This document shows, piece after piece, positions 33,574-42,739 of a stretch of 64,000 nt of DNA (position 1 is the first letter of the stretch; each line of letters opens with the position of its first letter). The position numbers were made by a program, and so were the translations under genes. The notes beneath the pieces were generated by a model. That model was not told the origin of the DNA. It made no database searches and worked only from the letters and a program-made list of their open reading frames with translations. The stretch covers positions 62,001-126,000 of the forward strand of contig NZ_JODC01000001.1 in the NCBI RefSeq assembly GCF_000720765.1. The letters run 5' to 3'. This DNA comes from Streptomyces sp. NRRL S-646. Lineage in GTDB: Bacteria; Actinomycetota; Actinomycetes; Streptomycetales; Streptomycetaceae.

Positions 33574-33849
33574 ATGACCGCTGCTGTCGAACTCCGGTGG
33601 GCCGTGGGCTTCGTGGTGCTGCCGGACGCCGAACTCGACCGTGCCGAACTCGAGGTGCGGATGTCGAAGCGCGGCTCGGTGAGTGTGAAGGTGGACTACT
33701 CGCCGTGGCTGCGCGCCGAAGGCGGCTGTCTGCGAAAGCAGGGCGAGTTCACCCGGCTCACCGTCAACGAGTCGGGTGTGTACCGGATTTCCTCCGAATA
33801 CCTGGCCGCAGTCGACAGCGCCGAACCGTCCTCGCCTCGCCTCCGCTGA
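33574..33849 (+). CDS. Hypothetical protein, 91 residues
   Basis: A small cytoplasmic protein without signal or membrane segment; not recognised. Beta-rich pattern: ELRWAVGFVVLPDAELDRAE, VSVKVDYSPWLRAEGG, EFTRLTVNESGVYRISSEYL. ATG 33574 is preceded by GGAG at 12 bases; GTG 33565 is a less likely alternative. The start is uncertain because the frame is open far upstream. It sits alone between two minus-strand genes; the 295 bases between the deacetylase and this gene show nothing I can name. Confidence 0.5.
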   Translation: MTAAVELRWAVGFVVLPDAELDRAELEVRMSKRGSVSVKVDYSPWLRAEGGCLRKQGEFTRLTVNESGVYRISSEYLAAVDSAEPSSPRLR

Positions 33850-33883
33850 CGGCCAATGGTGACCGCCGCTGTAGAACGCTCCC

Positions 33884-34591
33884 TCAGGCGGCCGGCCGTA
33901 TCAGCCCGGACTCGTAGGCGAAGGCCACCGCCTGGACGCGGGCGCGGGCGCCGATCTTGGCGAGGATGTGGCTGACGTGGGATTTGACGGTGGTGGGGGC
34001 GATGGACAGCCGTACGGCGATCTCGGTGTTGGACCAGCCGGAGGCGACGGCCGTCAGGACGTCGCGTTCGCGTTCGGTGAGGGTGTTCAGTCCGGACTCC
34101 CGCCCGGCGGGGCGGTCGGCCGGCTGTTCGCGGACCGCGTCGATGAGCGCACGGGTCAGGGCCGGGGTGATCGCCGCGTCTCCGGCGGCCACCACGCGGA
34201 TGGCCGCGGTCAGTTCGTCCGGGGCGGCGTCCGTGAGGAGGAATCCGGCTGCCCCGGCGCGCAGGGCCGCGTAGGCATGCCTCTCGTGCGGGGTCGAGGT
34301 CAGGACCAGGACGCGGGGAGGGGGCCCGCCGGCCGTTGCGGCCTCGGGGGCCGGGAGGAACCGCGGGAGGTGCGCGGGGCGTGCGATGCGCCGGATGGCT
34401 TCGATGTCGTCCGTACCGGCGAGGCGGCTGTCCAACAGGACGACGTCCGGACGGAGCGCGGAACACATGCCGACCGCCCGGGCTGCGCTCGCCGCTTCGC
34501 CGACCACGGTCAGGTCGGGCTCTGCAGCCAGGAGCATGCGCAGTCCGACGCGTTGCAGGGACTGGTCGTTGACGATGAGTACGGAGACCAT
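33884..34591 (-). CDS. NarL/LuxR-family response regulator with degenerate receiver
   Basis: This 235-residue protein has a receiver domain (1-130) and a C-terminal LuxR helix-turn-helix (LTERERDVLTAVASGWSNTE, IAPTTVKSHVSHIL). The phosphoacceptor Asp is present in VVLLDSRLAG and the Thr in VLTST. However, the first acidic residue of the usual DD pair is Asn (IVNDQ), and the conserved Lys is Thr (GFLLTDA instead of GFLLKDA). No histidine kinase gene is adjacent. It may be an atypical, phosphorylation-independent regulator. GGGAAGGA lies just before ATG 34591, and two palindromic operators lie upstream. Confidence 0.88.
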   Translation of the reverse strand: MVSVLIVNDQSLQRVGLRMLLAAEPDLTVVGEAASAARAVGMCSALRPDVVLLDSRLAGTDDIEAIRRIARPAHLPRFLPAPEAATAGGPPPRVLVLTSTPHERHAYAALRAGAAGFLLTDAAPDELTAAIRVVAAGDAAITPALTRALIDAVREQPADRPAGRESGLNTLTERERDVLTAVASGWSNTEIAVRLSIAPTTVKSHVSHILAKIGARARVQAVAFAYESGLIRPAA

Positions 34592-34611
34592 GTCTGTCCT
34601 TCCCGCCTCTA

Positions 34612-34628
34612 AACGAAACGGTTTCGTT
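34612..34628. promoter_or_regulatory. 17-base perfect palindrome upstream of the response regulator
   Basis: AACGAAAC-G-GTTTCGTT is a perfect dyad with a 1-base centre, 20 bases upstream of the response regulator ATG, where it would overlap the promoter. The form is typical of TetR-family operators in Streptomyces. Confidence 0.7.
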
Positions 34629-34658
34629 CACTTGGAGATCAGAGTAGCTCTCTCGGCT

Positions 34659-34675
34659 AGCGAAACGGCATCGTT
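34659..34675. promoter_or_regulatory. Second, imperfect copy of the palindrome
   Basis: AGCGAAACGGCATCGTT matches the 34612 palindrome at 14 of 17 positions and lies 47 bases from it, centre to centre, in the same gap. Confidence 0.55.
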
Positions 34676-34738
34676 CTCCTTATGGTCTGGGTCACATCTC
34701 TCGACCGTCGTGGACGGACGTTGCTTCCCGGGGAACGG

Positions 34739-36190
34739 TCAGGGTTCGCGGTGCTCGTGCGCCGCCTGTTCCAGCGCCTCCGCCTCGGCCTCGGCCAGCC
34801 GCTGCTCGGCCGCCACGTCGATCGAACGGGTCAGCAGCCAGTAGAGCGCCGCGGCGACCGGCAGGCCGATGAACAGCGAGATGTCGGCTCCGTCGAGCGC
34901 GTCGGCGACGGGGCCCGTATAGAGGGTGCCGACGGAGAAGAAGGGGATCATCACGGCGAAGCCCACCAGGTAGGCGATGATGCCGTGCCAGCCCCAACGT
35001 CCGTAGATTCCACGGGGGTTGAAGATCTCGGCGATGGCGTAGTGGCCGCGGCGCACCACGTAGTAGTCCATCAGGTTGACCGCGGTCCACGGGATGAACA
35101 GATAGAGCACCAGCAGCAGGAAGTTGTTGAAGTTCTCGAGGAAGTTGGAGGTCGCGGCCAGCGCGCCGACCAGGGAGAGCGCCGCGGTCAGCCCGATGGT
35201 CACCAGCCGCACGCCGAGCGTCGGCCGCACCCGCCGGATCGAGTCGATGGCGCTGATCAGGGTCAGCGAGCCGCCGTACATGTTCAGCGCGGTCACGGAG
35301 ACCAGACCCAGGACGGCGAAGAGCAGCACGATCGCGCCGAACCCGCTGAAGACCTTGTCGCCGGCCGCGTTGATCGACCTGATCGTCTCGAAGTCCTTGC
35401 CCGCCCACGCGGCGAGCAGCGCCCCGAGGACCATCAGCCAGATGCCGCCCAGCGCCGAACCGAAGTAGGTCCAGTAGAAGGTCTTGCGGACGGTCACGCC
35501 CGGCGGGAGGTAGCGCGAGTAGTCCGAGACATAGATGGCCCAGCTGATCTGGTAGCCGGCTACCACCCCGAACTGCGCGAGGAACGGCGTGGCCTTGAAG
35601 GCGCCGAGGTCGAAGGAGCCCGCCGGGTAGTGCAGCGTGACCAGGACACCCACGGTGAAGATCCCGAAGACGACCAGGAAGGAGTACGTCAGGAACTGCT
35701 CGGCCTTGTGGATGACGTCGTAGCCCACGAGCGCGATCACCAGGGCGACGGCGGTGACCACGACCACCCACAGCTTGACGCCGCCGTGCACCGTGGTGTG
35801 CATCGCCTCACCGGCGAGGATGGTGTTGAAGACGTTGAAGCCCGCGTACTGCACATAGGCGAACAGCCACACCAGCAGGGCGCCCACATAGCCGAACTGG
35901 GGCCGCGACTGGATCATCTGCGGGAGGCCCAGCTGCGGGCCCTGGGCCGAGTGGAAGGCCATGAAGAAGGTACCGAGGACGGTGCCCGCCACGATCGCGA
36001 TCAGCGACCAGATGAGGTTGCCGCCCTCGGTGATGCTGATCAGACCCACCGCGAGCGTGGCGATCTGCGCGTTCGACATGAACCACAGAGGGCCCAGATG
36101 CCACAGCTTGCCGTGGCGCTCGTCCAGCGGGACGTAGTCGATGGAGCGGATCTCCAGGCCTGACACCCGCGGTTCCGACGAAGTGGTCAC
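34739..36190 (-). CDS. NCS1-family nucleobase permease
   Basis: A 483-residue membrane protein with 12 predicted spans, of the purine-cytosine permease family. GPLWFMSNAQIATLAVG corresponds to the NCS1 substrate helix 1, SDYSRYLPPG is the conserved motif of helix 6-7, and a long charged tail (AEQRLAEAEAEALEQAAHEH) ends the protein. Likely substrates are cytosine, hydantoins or related heterocycles by cation symport. GTG 36190 is chosen because GGAGG precedes it closely; ATG 36232 and the frame start 36253 are alternatives. It lies about 100 bases after the GAPDH gene on the same strand. Confidence 0.85.
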   Translation of the reverse strand: MTTSSEPRVSGLEIRSIDYVPLDERHGKLWHLGPLWFMSNAQIATLAVGLISITEGGNLIWSLIAIVAGTVLGTFFMAFHSAQGPQLGLPQMIQSRPQFGYVGALLVWLFAYVQYAGFNVFNTILAGEAMHTTVHGGVKLWVVVVTAVALVIALVGYDVIHKAEQFLTYSFLVVFGIFTVGVLVTLHYPAGSFDLGAFKATPFLAQFGVVAGYQISWAIYVSDYSRYLPPGVTVRKTFYWTYFGSALGGIWLMVLGALLAAWAGKDFETIRSINAAGDKVFSGFGAIVLLFAVLGLVSVTALNMYGGSLTLISAIDSIRRVRPTLGVRLVTIGLTAALSLVGALAATSNFLENFNNFLLLVLYLFIPWTAVNLMDYYVVRRGHYAIAEIFNPRGIYGRWGWHGIIAYLVGFAVMIPFFSVGTLYTGPVADALDGADISLFIGLPVAAALYWLLTRSIDVAAEQRLAEAEAEALEQAAHEHREP

Positions 36191-36292
36191 GGCGCCTCCA
36201 GAGTGATGATCCGCCCCTGTGGCCGGATTCATTCCCCGGAGGCGTCCGGTCAAGCGGTCATTGCCGACCCTTGACCGGACGGTTCACCGAGG

Positions 36293-37738
36293 TCAGGCCG
36301 CCGGGCTCGGGAAGGTCGGGTACTCCACCCCGGAGACGTGCTGGACGACACGGATGACCTGGCAGGAGTAGCCGAACTCGTTGTCGTACCAGAGGTAGAG
36401 GATGGCGTTGTCGCCGTCCACCTTGGTGGCGCCCGCATCGATGATCGAGGCGTGGCGCGAGCCGATGAAGTCGCTGGAGACCGCGTCGGGAGCGGTGGTG
36501 AAGTCGATCTGGCGCCTCAGCGGCGAGGTCAGCGACACATTGCGCAGGTGGTCGAGGACCTCCTCGCGGTCGGTCTCGCGGCCGAGCCGCAGGCTGAGGA
36601 TCGCGATCGAGACGTCCGGCACCGGGACGCGGATCGAGCTGCCGGTGATGGGCGCCTTGAGGTCCGGCAGCGCCTTCGCTACGGCGGAGGCGGCACCGGT
36701 CTCGGTGATCACCATGTTCAGCGGCGCGGAACGGCCGCGGCGGTCGGCCTTGTGGTAATTGTCCAGCAGGTTCTGGTCGTTGGTGAACGAGTGGACGGTC
36801 TCCACATGGCCGCGCAGCACACCGAACTCGTCGTCCATCGCCTTCAGCGGCGGCACGATCGCGTTGGTGGTGCAGGACGCGCAGGACAGGATCTGCTCGT
36901 CCGGCTTGATCGTGTCGTGGTTGACGCCGTGCACGATGTTCGGGACGTCGCCCTTGCCCGGCGCGGTCAGCACGACCTTGTCGATGCCGGGGCGCAGGTG
37001 CTCGGAGAGGCCCTCGCGGTCGCGCCACTTGCCGGTGTTGTCGATCAGGATGGCGTTGCTGATGCCGTACGCCGTGTAGTCGACCTCGGACGGGTCGTTC
37101 GCGTAGATCACCTTGATCGCGTTGCCGTTGGCGAAGATCGTGCTGCTCGCCTCGTCCACGGTGATCGTGCCCTGGAACTGGCCATGGATGGAGTCCCGGC
37201 GCAGCAGCGAGGCCCGCTTGACGATGTCCTGCTCGCCGCCGCCGCGCACGACGATCGCGCGCAGCCTGAGACCGTTGCCGGAGCCCGCCTTCTCGATCAG
37301 CAGACGGGCCACCAGACGGCCGATGCGGCCGAAGCCGTACAGGACGACGTCACGGCCCTCGCCGCGCTCGATCTTGTTGGCGCCCGTGGCACCCGCGACG
37401 GCCTCGGCGGTGAAAGCCTCCACGGACAGACCGCGGTCGTCGCTCTTGTACGTCGCCGCCAGCATGCCGATGTCGATCTGCGAGGGACCGAGGTCGAGCG
37501 CGGTGAGCGCCTCCAGGAACGGCAGTGTCTCGGTGACCGAGAGCTCCTCGCCGGCGATCTGCCGGGCGAACCGGTGCGTCTTCAGGATGCTGACCACCGA
37601 CTTGTTCACCAAGGAGCGGCTGTGCAGCAGGACCGTCACGTCCCGCTCGCGGTGCAGCTTCCCGATGATCGGGATCATCGACTCCGCGATCTCCTCGCGG
37701 GTCTTCCAGTTGGTGAACGAGTCGTCGTTGACAGTCAC
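36293..37738 (-). CDS. Glyceraldehyde-3-phosphate dehydrogenase, N-terminally extended
   Basis: A 481-residue GAPDH with about 125 extra N-terminal residues (TNWKTREEIAESMIPIIGKL). The NAD-binding GFGRIGR appears near residue 134, SCASCTTNA holds the catalytic Cys with its partner His in the family position, and YDNEFGYS is the typical C-terminal signature. It interconverts glyceraldehyde 3-phosphate and 1,3-bisphosphoglycerate. Streptomyces encode such a long paralogue in addition to the glycolytic enzyme. It is divergent from the 6-phosphogluconate dehydrogenase gene, and both serve central carbon/NAD(P)H supply. Confidence 0.92.
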   Translation of the reverse strand: MTVNDDSFTNWKTREEIAESMIPIIGKLHRERDVTVLLHSRSLVNKSVVSILKTHRFARQIAGEELSVTETLPFLEALTALDLGPSQIDIGMLAATYKSDDRGLSVEAFTAEAVAGATGANKIERGEGRDVVLYGFGRIGRLVARLLIEKAGSGNGLRLRAIVVRGGGEQDIVKRASLLRRDSIHGQFQGTITVDEASSTIFANGNAIKVIYANDPSEVDYTAYGISNAILIDNTGKWRDREGLSEHLRPGIDKVVLTAPGKGDVPNIVHGVNHDTIKPDEQILSCASCTTNAIVPPLKAMDDEFGVLRGHVETVHSFTNDQNLLDNYHKADRRGRSAPLNMVITETGAASAVAKALPDLKAPITGSSIRVPVPDVSIAILSLRLGRETDREEVLDHLRNVSLTSPLRRQIDFTTAPDAVSSDFIGSRHASIIDAGATKVDGDNAILYLWYDNEFGYSCQVIRVVQHVSGVEYPTFPSPAA

Positions 37739-37934
37739 AGATCCATCTTTCGAGCTAGGCGGCGCTCATATGTTAATCCCTGTTTGATCGATCGTTTGAG
37801 CGGGGTTCGTCACACCGTCCCTCGCACCCGTCCGTGCCCCGGAATCGAGACGATCCGGCCGCCCGTCCGTACCTGACGGATATGGGGCACGCCCGCCCCG
37901 CAACCGCCACCGGACCGACCGAGGGACGTACACC

Positions 37935-39374
37935 ATGAACGCAACCGCAGCCATCGGCGTGACCGGCCTGGGCGTGATGGGCCGCAACCTGGCGCGGAAC
38001 TTCGCCCGCAACGGCTACACCGTCGCCGTCCACAACCGCTCGGCGGGCCGCACCCGCGCGCTCATGGAGGTGTACGGCGACGAGGGCGCGTTCGTCCCCG
38101 CCGAGACGCCCGCGGACTTCGTGGCCGCCCTGGAACGCCCCCGCCGCCTGATGATCATGGTGCAGGCGGGGGAGGCCACCGACGCGGTCATCGACGAGTT
38201 CGCCCCGCTGCTGGAGCCCGGCGACATGATCATCGACGGTGGCAACGCCCACTTCGCCGACACCCGCCGCCGCGAGGCCACTCTGCGCGAACGCGGCATC
38301 CACTTCGTCGGCACCGGCGTCTCCGGCGGCGAGGAGGGAGCCCTCGAAGGCCCGTCGATCATGGTCGGCGGCTCGGCGGAGGCGTACGACGTCCTCGGCC
38401 CGATGTTCGAGACCATCAGTGCCAAGGTCGGCGGCGAACCGTGTGCCGCGCACATCGGCAGCGACGGCGCCGGGCACTTCGTCAAGATGGTCCACAACGG
38501 CATCGAGTACGCCGACATGCAGCTCATCGCGGAGGCCTACGACCTGCTGCGTCAGGTCGCCGGCTACACCCCGGCCGAGATCGCCGACGTCTTCCGCCGC
38601 TGGAACCAGGGCCGGCTCGGCTCCTACCTGATCGAGATCACCGCCGAGGTGCTGGCCCATGCCGACCCGGTCACCGGCGCCCCGTTCGTCGATGTCGTCG
38701 CGGACGCCGCAGGCCAGAAGGGCACCGGCCGCTGGACCGTGCAGACCGCGCTCGACCTGGGCTCGCCGGTCACCGCCATCGCCCAGGCCACCTTCGCCCG
38801 CGCCGCCTCCGGCCAGCGCGACCTGCGCGCCGCCTACTCGGGCCTGCCCGGCGGCACCCGCTCCCCGCTCAGCCGCACCGAGGCCGAACGCTTCACCTCA
38901 CAGGTCGAGCACGCCCTGTACGCGTCGAAGGTCATCGCCTACGACCAGGGCTGGAAGATGATCCAGGACGCGGCCGCCGAGTACGGCTGGAAGATCGACC
39001 TCGGCACCGTCGCCCGGATCTGGCGCGGCGGCTGCATCATCCGCGCCTCCTTCCTCGACCGCATCCGCGCCGCCTACGCCTTCGACCGCGACCTGGTCAG
39101 CCTGCTCGGCGAGATGGAGTTCGCCATGGAGATCACCGACGCGCAGGTCCCCTGGCGGGAGATCATCGCCTCGGCGGCCCGCCGCGGCATCCCCGTCCCC
39201 GCCTTCTCCGCCGCCCTCGCCCACTACGACACCCTGCGCGCCGACCGTCTGCCCGCCGCCCTCCTGCAGGGCCAGCGCGACTACTTCGGCGCCCACACCT
39301 ACCGCCGCACGGACTGCCCCGGCACCTTCCACACCCACTGGACGGCGCCGGAGCGTACCGAAACGACGGCCTGA
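37935..39374 (+). CDS. gndA: 6-phosphogluconate dehydrogenase, decarboxylating
   Basis: A 479-residue enzyme of the long 6PGDH class that converts 6-phosphogluconate to ribulose 5-phosphate with NADP. GVTGLGVMGRNLARNFARNG is the dinucleotide fold, TGVSGGEEGALEGPSIM and KMVHNGIEYADMQLIAEAY are the substrate and catalytic Lys signatures, and WRGGCIIRASFLD lies in the C-terminal helical domain. The ATG at 37935 follows AGGGACGTACACC. It is divergent from GAPDH across a 196-base gap. Confidence 0.93.
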   Translation: MNATAAIGVTGLGVMGRNLARNFARNGYTVAVHNRSAGRTRALMEVYGDEGAFVPAETPADFVAALERPRRLMIMVQAGEATDAVIDEFAPLLEPGDMIIDGGNAHFADTRRREATLRERGIHFVGTGVSGGEEGALEGPSIMVGGSAEAYDVLGPMFETISAKVGGEPCAAHIGSDGAGHFVKMVHNGIEYADMQLIAEAYDLLRQVAGYTPAEIADVFRRWNQGRLGSYLIEITAEVLAHADPVTGAPFVDVVADAAGQKGTGRWTVQTALDLGSPVTAIAQATFARAASGQRDLRAAYSGLPGGTRSPLSRTEAERFTSQVEHALYASKVIAYDQGWKMIQDAAAEYGWKIDLGTVARIWRGGCIIRASFLDRIRAAYAFDRDLVSLLGEMEFAMEITDAQVPWREIIASAARRGIPVPAFSAALAHYDTLRADRLPAALLQGQRDYFGAHTYRRTDCPGTFHTHWTAPERTETTA

Positions 39375-39386
39375 CCAGCCGGGCAA

Positions 39387-39641
39387 CTACACCTGCGCCA
39401 ACGTCTGCCCGCCGCAGTCCCGGGTGTGCTGAGCCGGCTGCGGGGAGGGCTGGGCGGGCCCCTTGCCCAGATTGCGCCAGGCGATCCCGCCCAACACCGG
39501 TGCCATGAACATCAGCAGCAGCCAGATCGCCTTGGGCAGGTGGCGGACCCGTGAGTCCGGTGTCCTGACGCAGTCCACGAAGGCGTGCAGGCACAGCACG
39601 ACCACCACGGCGTACAAGGCAAAGGCGACAAAGGCGGTCAT
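39387..39641 (-). CDS. PLDc_N-type small membrane protein
   Basis: An 84-residue protein with two membrane spans (residues 3-20 and 39-56) and the PLDc_N pattern (DCVRTPDSRVRHLPKAIWLLLMF, PVLGGIAWRNLG). The domain occurs on phospholipase D-like enzymes and as free small proteins of unknown role. It converges with gndA with a 12-base gap. Confidence 0.75.
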   Translation of the reverse strand: MTAFVAFALYAVVVVLCLHAFVDCVRTPDSRVRHLPKAIWLLLMFMAPVLGGIAWRNLGKGPAQPSPQPAQHTRDCGGQTLAQV

Positions 39642-39852
39642 CGATCCGGTTCCTTCCTGAGGGTCCCGGTGCCCGAACGGGTACCGGGATCTTGCCTGTT
39701 CGCCGCTTCATCGGGCGAGGCCGTCCTTGCGGTTCACGGAATCGCGCCCTTCTGCGCAATGCTGTCCGGCACGCCCGTCCTGTGCCGCCTTGACGCCCCG
39801 ACCTGCGCCGACAAGGCTTCGGGCAACACACGCCCGGACAGGTAGGACGACG

Positions 39853-41358
39853 ATGGCAGACTCCCCGGACACTCCCGACAACAGAGCCGTGGGCCGACAG
39901 CTCCAGGTGGAGACGCATGGCCTCGACGTCATCGCCGACGCCGAGCGCAAGGGCACCCCGCGGACCCTGTTCTGGCCCTGGTTCGGCGCCAACGTCTCCA
40001 TCCTGGGGCTGAGTTACGGCGCCTTCGCGCTGGGCTTCCGGATCTCCTTCTGGCAGGCGCTGACCGCGGGCGTCATCGGCATCGTCTTCTCGTTCCTGCT
40101 CTGCGGTTTCATCGCAGTGGCCGGCAAACGCGGGTCGGCGCCCACCATGGTCCTCAGCCGCGCCGCGTACGGGGTGCGCGGCAACCGCCTGCCCTCGGTG
40201 ATCTCCTGGGTGCTCACCGTCGGCTGGGAGACCGTGCTGTGCGCGCTTGCCACCATGGCCACCGCGACCGTGTTCGGACGGCTCGGCTGGGGAGGCGGCA
40301 CGGAGACCAAGGTGGTCGCTCTCGTCCTGGTCGGCGCGCTGACCGTCATAGGCGGCGTGATGGGCTTCGACCTGATCATGCGGCTGCAGACCGTGATCAC
40401 GGTCGTCACCGGCGTCCTGACCATCGTGTACATCGTGCTGGTCGCCGACCACATCCACTGGAGCACCGTCAGCGCGATCCCGGCGGGCTCCGCCCAGGAG
40501 TTCATCGGCGCGCTGGTGTTCATGATGACCGGCTTCGGCCTCGGCTGGGTCAATGCCGCCGCCGACTACTCCCGCTATCTGCCGCGCAGTTCGTCCAGCC
40601 GGGGCGTGATCGGCTGGACGACGTTCGGCGCGTCCGTGGCCCCGCTGCTCCTGTTGGTCTTCGGCCTGCTGTTGGCCGGCTCCTCCACCCCGCTCTTCGC
40701 GGGCGTCGCCGCCGACCCCATCGGCGCCCTGACGAGCATCCTGCCCACCTGGTTCCTGGTCCCGTTCGCCGTGGTCGCCGTGCTCGGACTGGTCGGCGGC
40801 GCAGTCCTCGACATCTACTCCTCCGGCCTCGCCCTGCTGTCGGCAGGCCTCAGGATCCCCCGCTACCTGGCCGCCTTCGTCGACGGCGTCCTGATGATCG
40901 CCGGTGCGATCTACATCGTCTTCTTCGCCGACGACTTCCTCGGCCAGTTCATGGGCTTCCTGACCACCCTCGGCGTCCCCATCGCCGCCTGGTGCGGCAT
41001 CATGCTCGCCGACCTGGCTCTGCGCCGCCGCGACTACGACGAGCGCGACCTCTACCGCCCCGCCGGCCGCTACGGCGACGTACCGCCCGCCCCACTGCTC
41101 CTCACCCTCGCCGCCACCGCCGTCGGCTGGGGACTGGTCACCAACTCGGCCGCGAGCTGGCTGACTTGGCAGGGCTACCTCCTCGAACCGTTCGGCCTCG
41201 GCGGCAAGTCCGGCGCCTGGGCCTCCGCCAACCTCGGCGTCCTCGCCGCCCTCGCGCCGGCCTTCCTCGGCACCCTGGCCCTGGGGCGCGCCCGCGTCCG
41301 TGCCCAGGAGGCAGAGGCGCCCAGCCCGGCGACGGGGGAGGAGGTGCCGATCGCATGA
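39853..41358 (+). CDS. NCS1-family purine/cytosine permease
   Basis: A 501-residue membrane protein with 12 spans. WPWFGANVSILGLSYGAFAL is NCS1 helix 1, ADYSRYLPRSSSSRGVIGWT the conserved central motif. It is related to but clearly distinct from the permease at 34739. The ATG at 39853 has AGGTAGGA upstream. Its stop overlaps the next start by ATGA, and the three-gene set permease/cysteine hydrolase/peptidase E is translationally coupled. This suggests uptake and breakdown of one nitrogen heterocycle or amide compound. Confidence 0.87.
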   Translation: MADSPDTPDNRAVGRQLQVETHGLDVIADAERKGTPRTLFWPWFGANVSILGLSYGAFALGFRISFWQALTAGVIGIVFSFLLCGFIAVAGKRGSAPTMVLSRAAYGVRGNRLPSVISWVLTVGWETVLCALATMATATVFGRLGWGGGTETKVVALVLVGALTVIGGVMGFDLIMRLQTVITVVTGVLTIVYIVLVADHIHWSTVSAIPAGSAQEFIGALVFMMTGFGLGWVNAAADYSRYLPRSSSSRGVIGWTTFGASVAPLLLLVFGLLLAGSSTPLFAGVAADPIGALTSILPTWFLVPFAVVAVLGLVGGAVLDIYSSGLALLSAGLRIPRYLAAFVDGVLMIAGAIYIVFFADDFLGQFMGFLTTLGVPIAAWCGIMLADLALRRRDYDERDLYRPAGRYGDVPPAPLLLTLAATAVGWGLVTNSAASWLTWQGYLLEPFGLGGKSGAWASANLGVLAALAPAFLGTLALGRARVRAQEAEAPSPATGEEVPIA

Positions 41359-41912
41359 CCTCGTCCGCCACCGGACTGCTCGCCGTCATCGACATGCAGC
41401 GCGTCTTCGCCGACCCCGAAAGTCCCTGGGCCGCCCCCCGCTTCACCGAGGCGGCGGCGGGAGTACGACGCCTGCTGCCGGCCTACGGCGACCGGGTCGC
41501 CTTCACCCGCTTCCTGGCCCCCGCCGAACCCGAGGGTGCCTGGCAGACGTACTACGAACAGTGGCCCTTCGCCCTCCAACCGCCGAACGCCCAACTCTGG
41601 GAACTGGCCGACGAGTTCACCCCTCACGCACGGCATGTCGTCGACGCCGCCACCTTCGGCAAGTGGACCCCGGAACTCGCCCGGCACATCGGCCCCGAGG
41701 GGCGCCTGGTCCTGGCCGGTGTCAGCACCGACTGCTGCGTCCTGTCCACCGCGCTCGCCGCCGCCGACGTCGGTGTGGAGGTGCTGGTCGCCGCCGACGC
41801 CTGCGCCGGCGCGGACGACGACTCGCACGCCAAGGCGCTGCACGTCATGGACCTGTACCGCCCGCTGATCCGCGTGACCACCGTCGCCGACCTCCTCGGG
41901 GAGGCGGGGTGA
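41355..41912 (+). CDS. Isochorismatase-like cysteine hydrolase
   Basis: A 185-residue hydrolase of the isochorismatase fold. The catalytic triad residues are visible: Asp in LLAVIDMQRVF, Lys in AATFGKWTP, and Cys in GVSTDCCVLST. Family members hydrolyse amides such as nicotinamide, N-carbamoyl compounds or ureidoacrylate. Coupling with an NCS1 permease favours a carbamoyl or amide intermediate of heterocycle catabolism. It starts at ATG 41355 within the permease stop and ends within the GTGA start of peptidase E. Confidence 0.85.
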   Translation: MTSSATGLLAVIDMQRVFADPESPWAAPRFTEAAAGVRRLLPAYGDRVAFTRFLAPAEPEGAWQTYYEQWPFALQPPNAQLWELADEFTPHARHVVDAATFGKWTPELARHIGPEGRLVLAGVSTDCCVLSTALAAADVGVEVLVAADACAGADDDSHAKALHVMDLYRPLIRVTTVADLLGEAG

Positions 41913-42631
41913 GCGAATCCCCGCTCAAGCAGCGCCGTCTGGCCCTCCTCGGCGGCGGCTTCAGCCTCGACGACGACGGCCTTCTGGACGACTGGCTGCT
42001 GAGCCACGCGCGCACCACCCGCCCCCGTGTGTGCTTCGTGCCCACCGCCAGCGGGGACGCCGCCGCGTATGTCGAACGGTTCTACGACGTGTTCCGGTCA
42101 CGCCACACCGGTGAGCCGTCCGTACTGCCGTTGTTCCGGCGGGAGTTGGACGACGCAGCCCTGCGGGCGTTCATCCTGGCGCAGGACGTCGTGTACGTGG
42201 GCGGCGGCAACACCGCGAACATGCTGGCCGTGTGGCGCACACACGGCGTGGACCGGCTGTTGCGCGAGGCCTACGACCGGGGCACCCTGCTGTGCGGCAT
42301 CAGCGCCGGCGCCAACTGCTGGGCCGAGGGATCGCACACCGACTCCTTCGGCCCCCTCACCTTCCTCCCGGACGGACTGGGCCTGCTGACCGGCTCGGTC
42401 TGCCCGCACTACGACAGCGAGCCGGGCCGCCGTCCCTCGTACCGTGCTGCGGTCGCCGACGGCTCGCTGCCCGCCGGATGGGCACTGGACGACGGGGTGG
42501 GCGCACTGTTCCTGGACGGGCAGCTGACGGAGACGGTGACGCGGGTGCCGGGCGCCCAGGTGTACCGGGTGGAGCCGGACGGGCGGGGCGGCGCCGACGA
42601 GCGGGCGCTCCCGTGGCGCCTGCTCACCTGA
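41909..42631 (+). CDS. Peptidase E-like S51 family protein
   Basis: A 240-residue class I glutamine-amidotransferase-like hydrolase of family S51. YVGGGNTANMLAVW and CGISAGANCW (nucleophile Ser) are typical; CPHYDSEPGRRPSY holds the His region. S51 enzymes cleave Asp-X dipeptides or cyanophycin-type substrates. GTG 41909 overlaps the previous stop. It is the last gene of the three-gene operon. Confidence 0.87.
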   Translation: MSESPLKQRRLALLGGGFSLDDDGLLDDWLLSHARTTRPRVCFVPTASGDAAAYVERFYDVFRSRHTGEPSVLPLFRRELDDAALRAFILAQDVVYVGGGNTANMLAVWRTHGVDRLLREAYDRGTLLCGISAGANCWAEGSHTDSFGPLTFLPDGLGLLTGSVCPHYDSEPGRRPSYRAAVADGSLPAGWALDDGVGALFLDGQLTETVTRVPGAQVYRVEPDGRGGADERALPWRLLT

Positions 42632-42739
42632 GTGTCGGGCGACCTTGGCCTTATCCGGTCGGTACCCGCAAGGCACTTGCCGGGTTCAATCACCTCTATC
42701 GCGTCACGTAACCGACGGCCCCACCCGTCAGGAGGCACC

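Noticed and set aside
36258..37028. 256-residue second frame within the GAPDH gene
   Set aside because: Off-frame translation of GAPDH with Arg/Gln-rich composition; GAPDH frame has all catalytic motifs.
42690..42713. TCACCT and TCACGTAACC upstream of the flavin monooxygenase, resembling half-sites of the 25-base element
   Set aside because: The two half-sites are in direct rather than inverted arrangement and the rest of the element does not match; probably chance.
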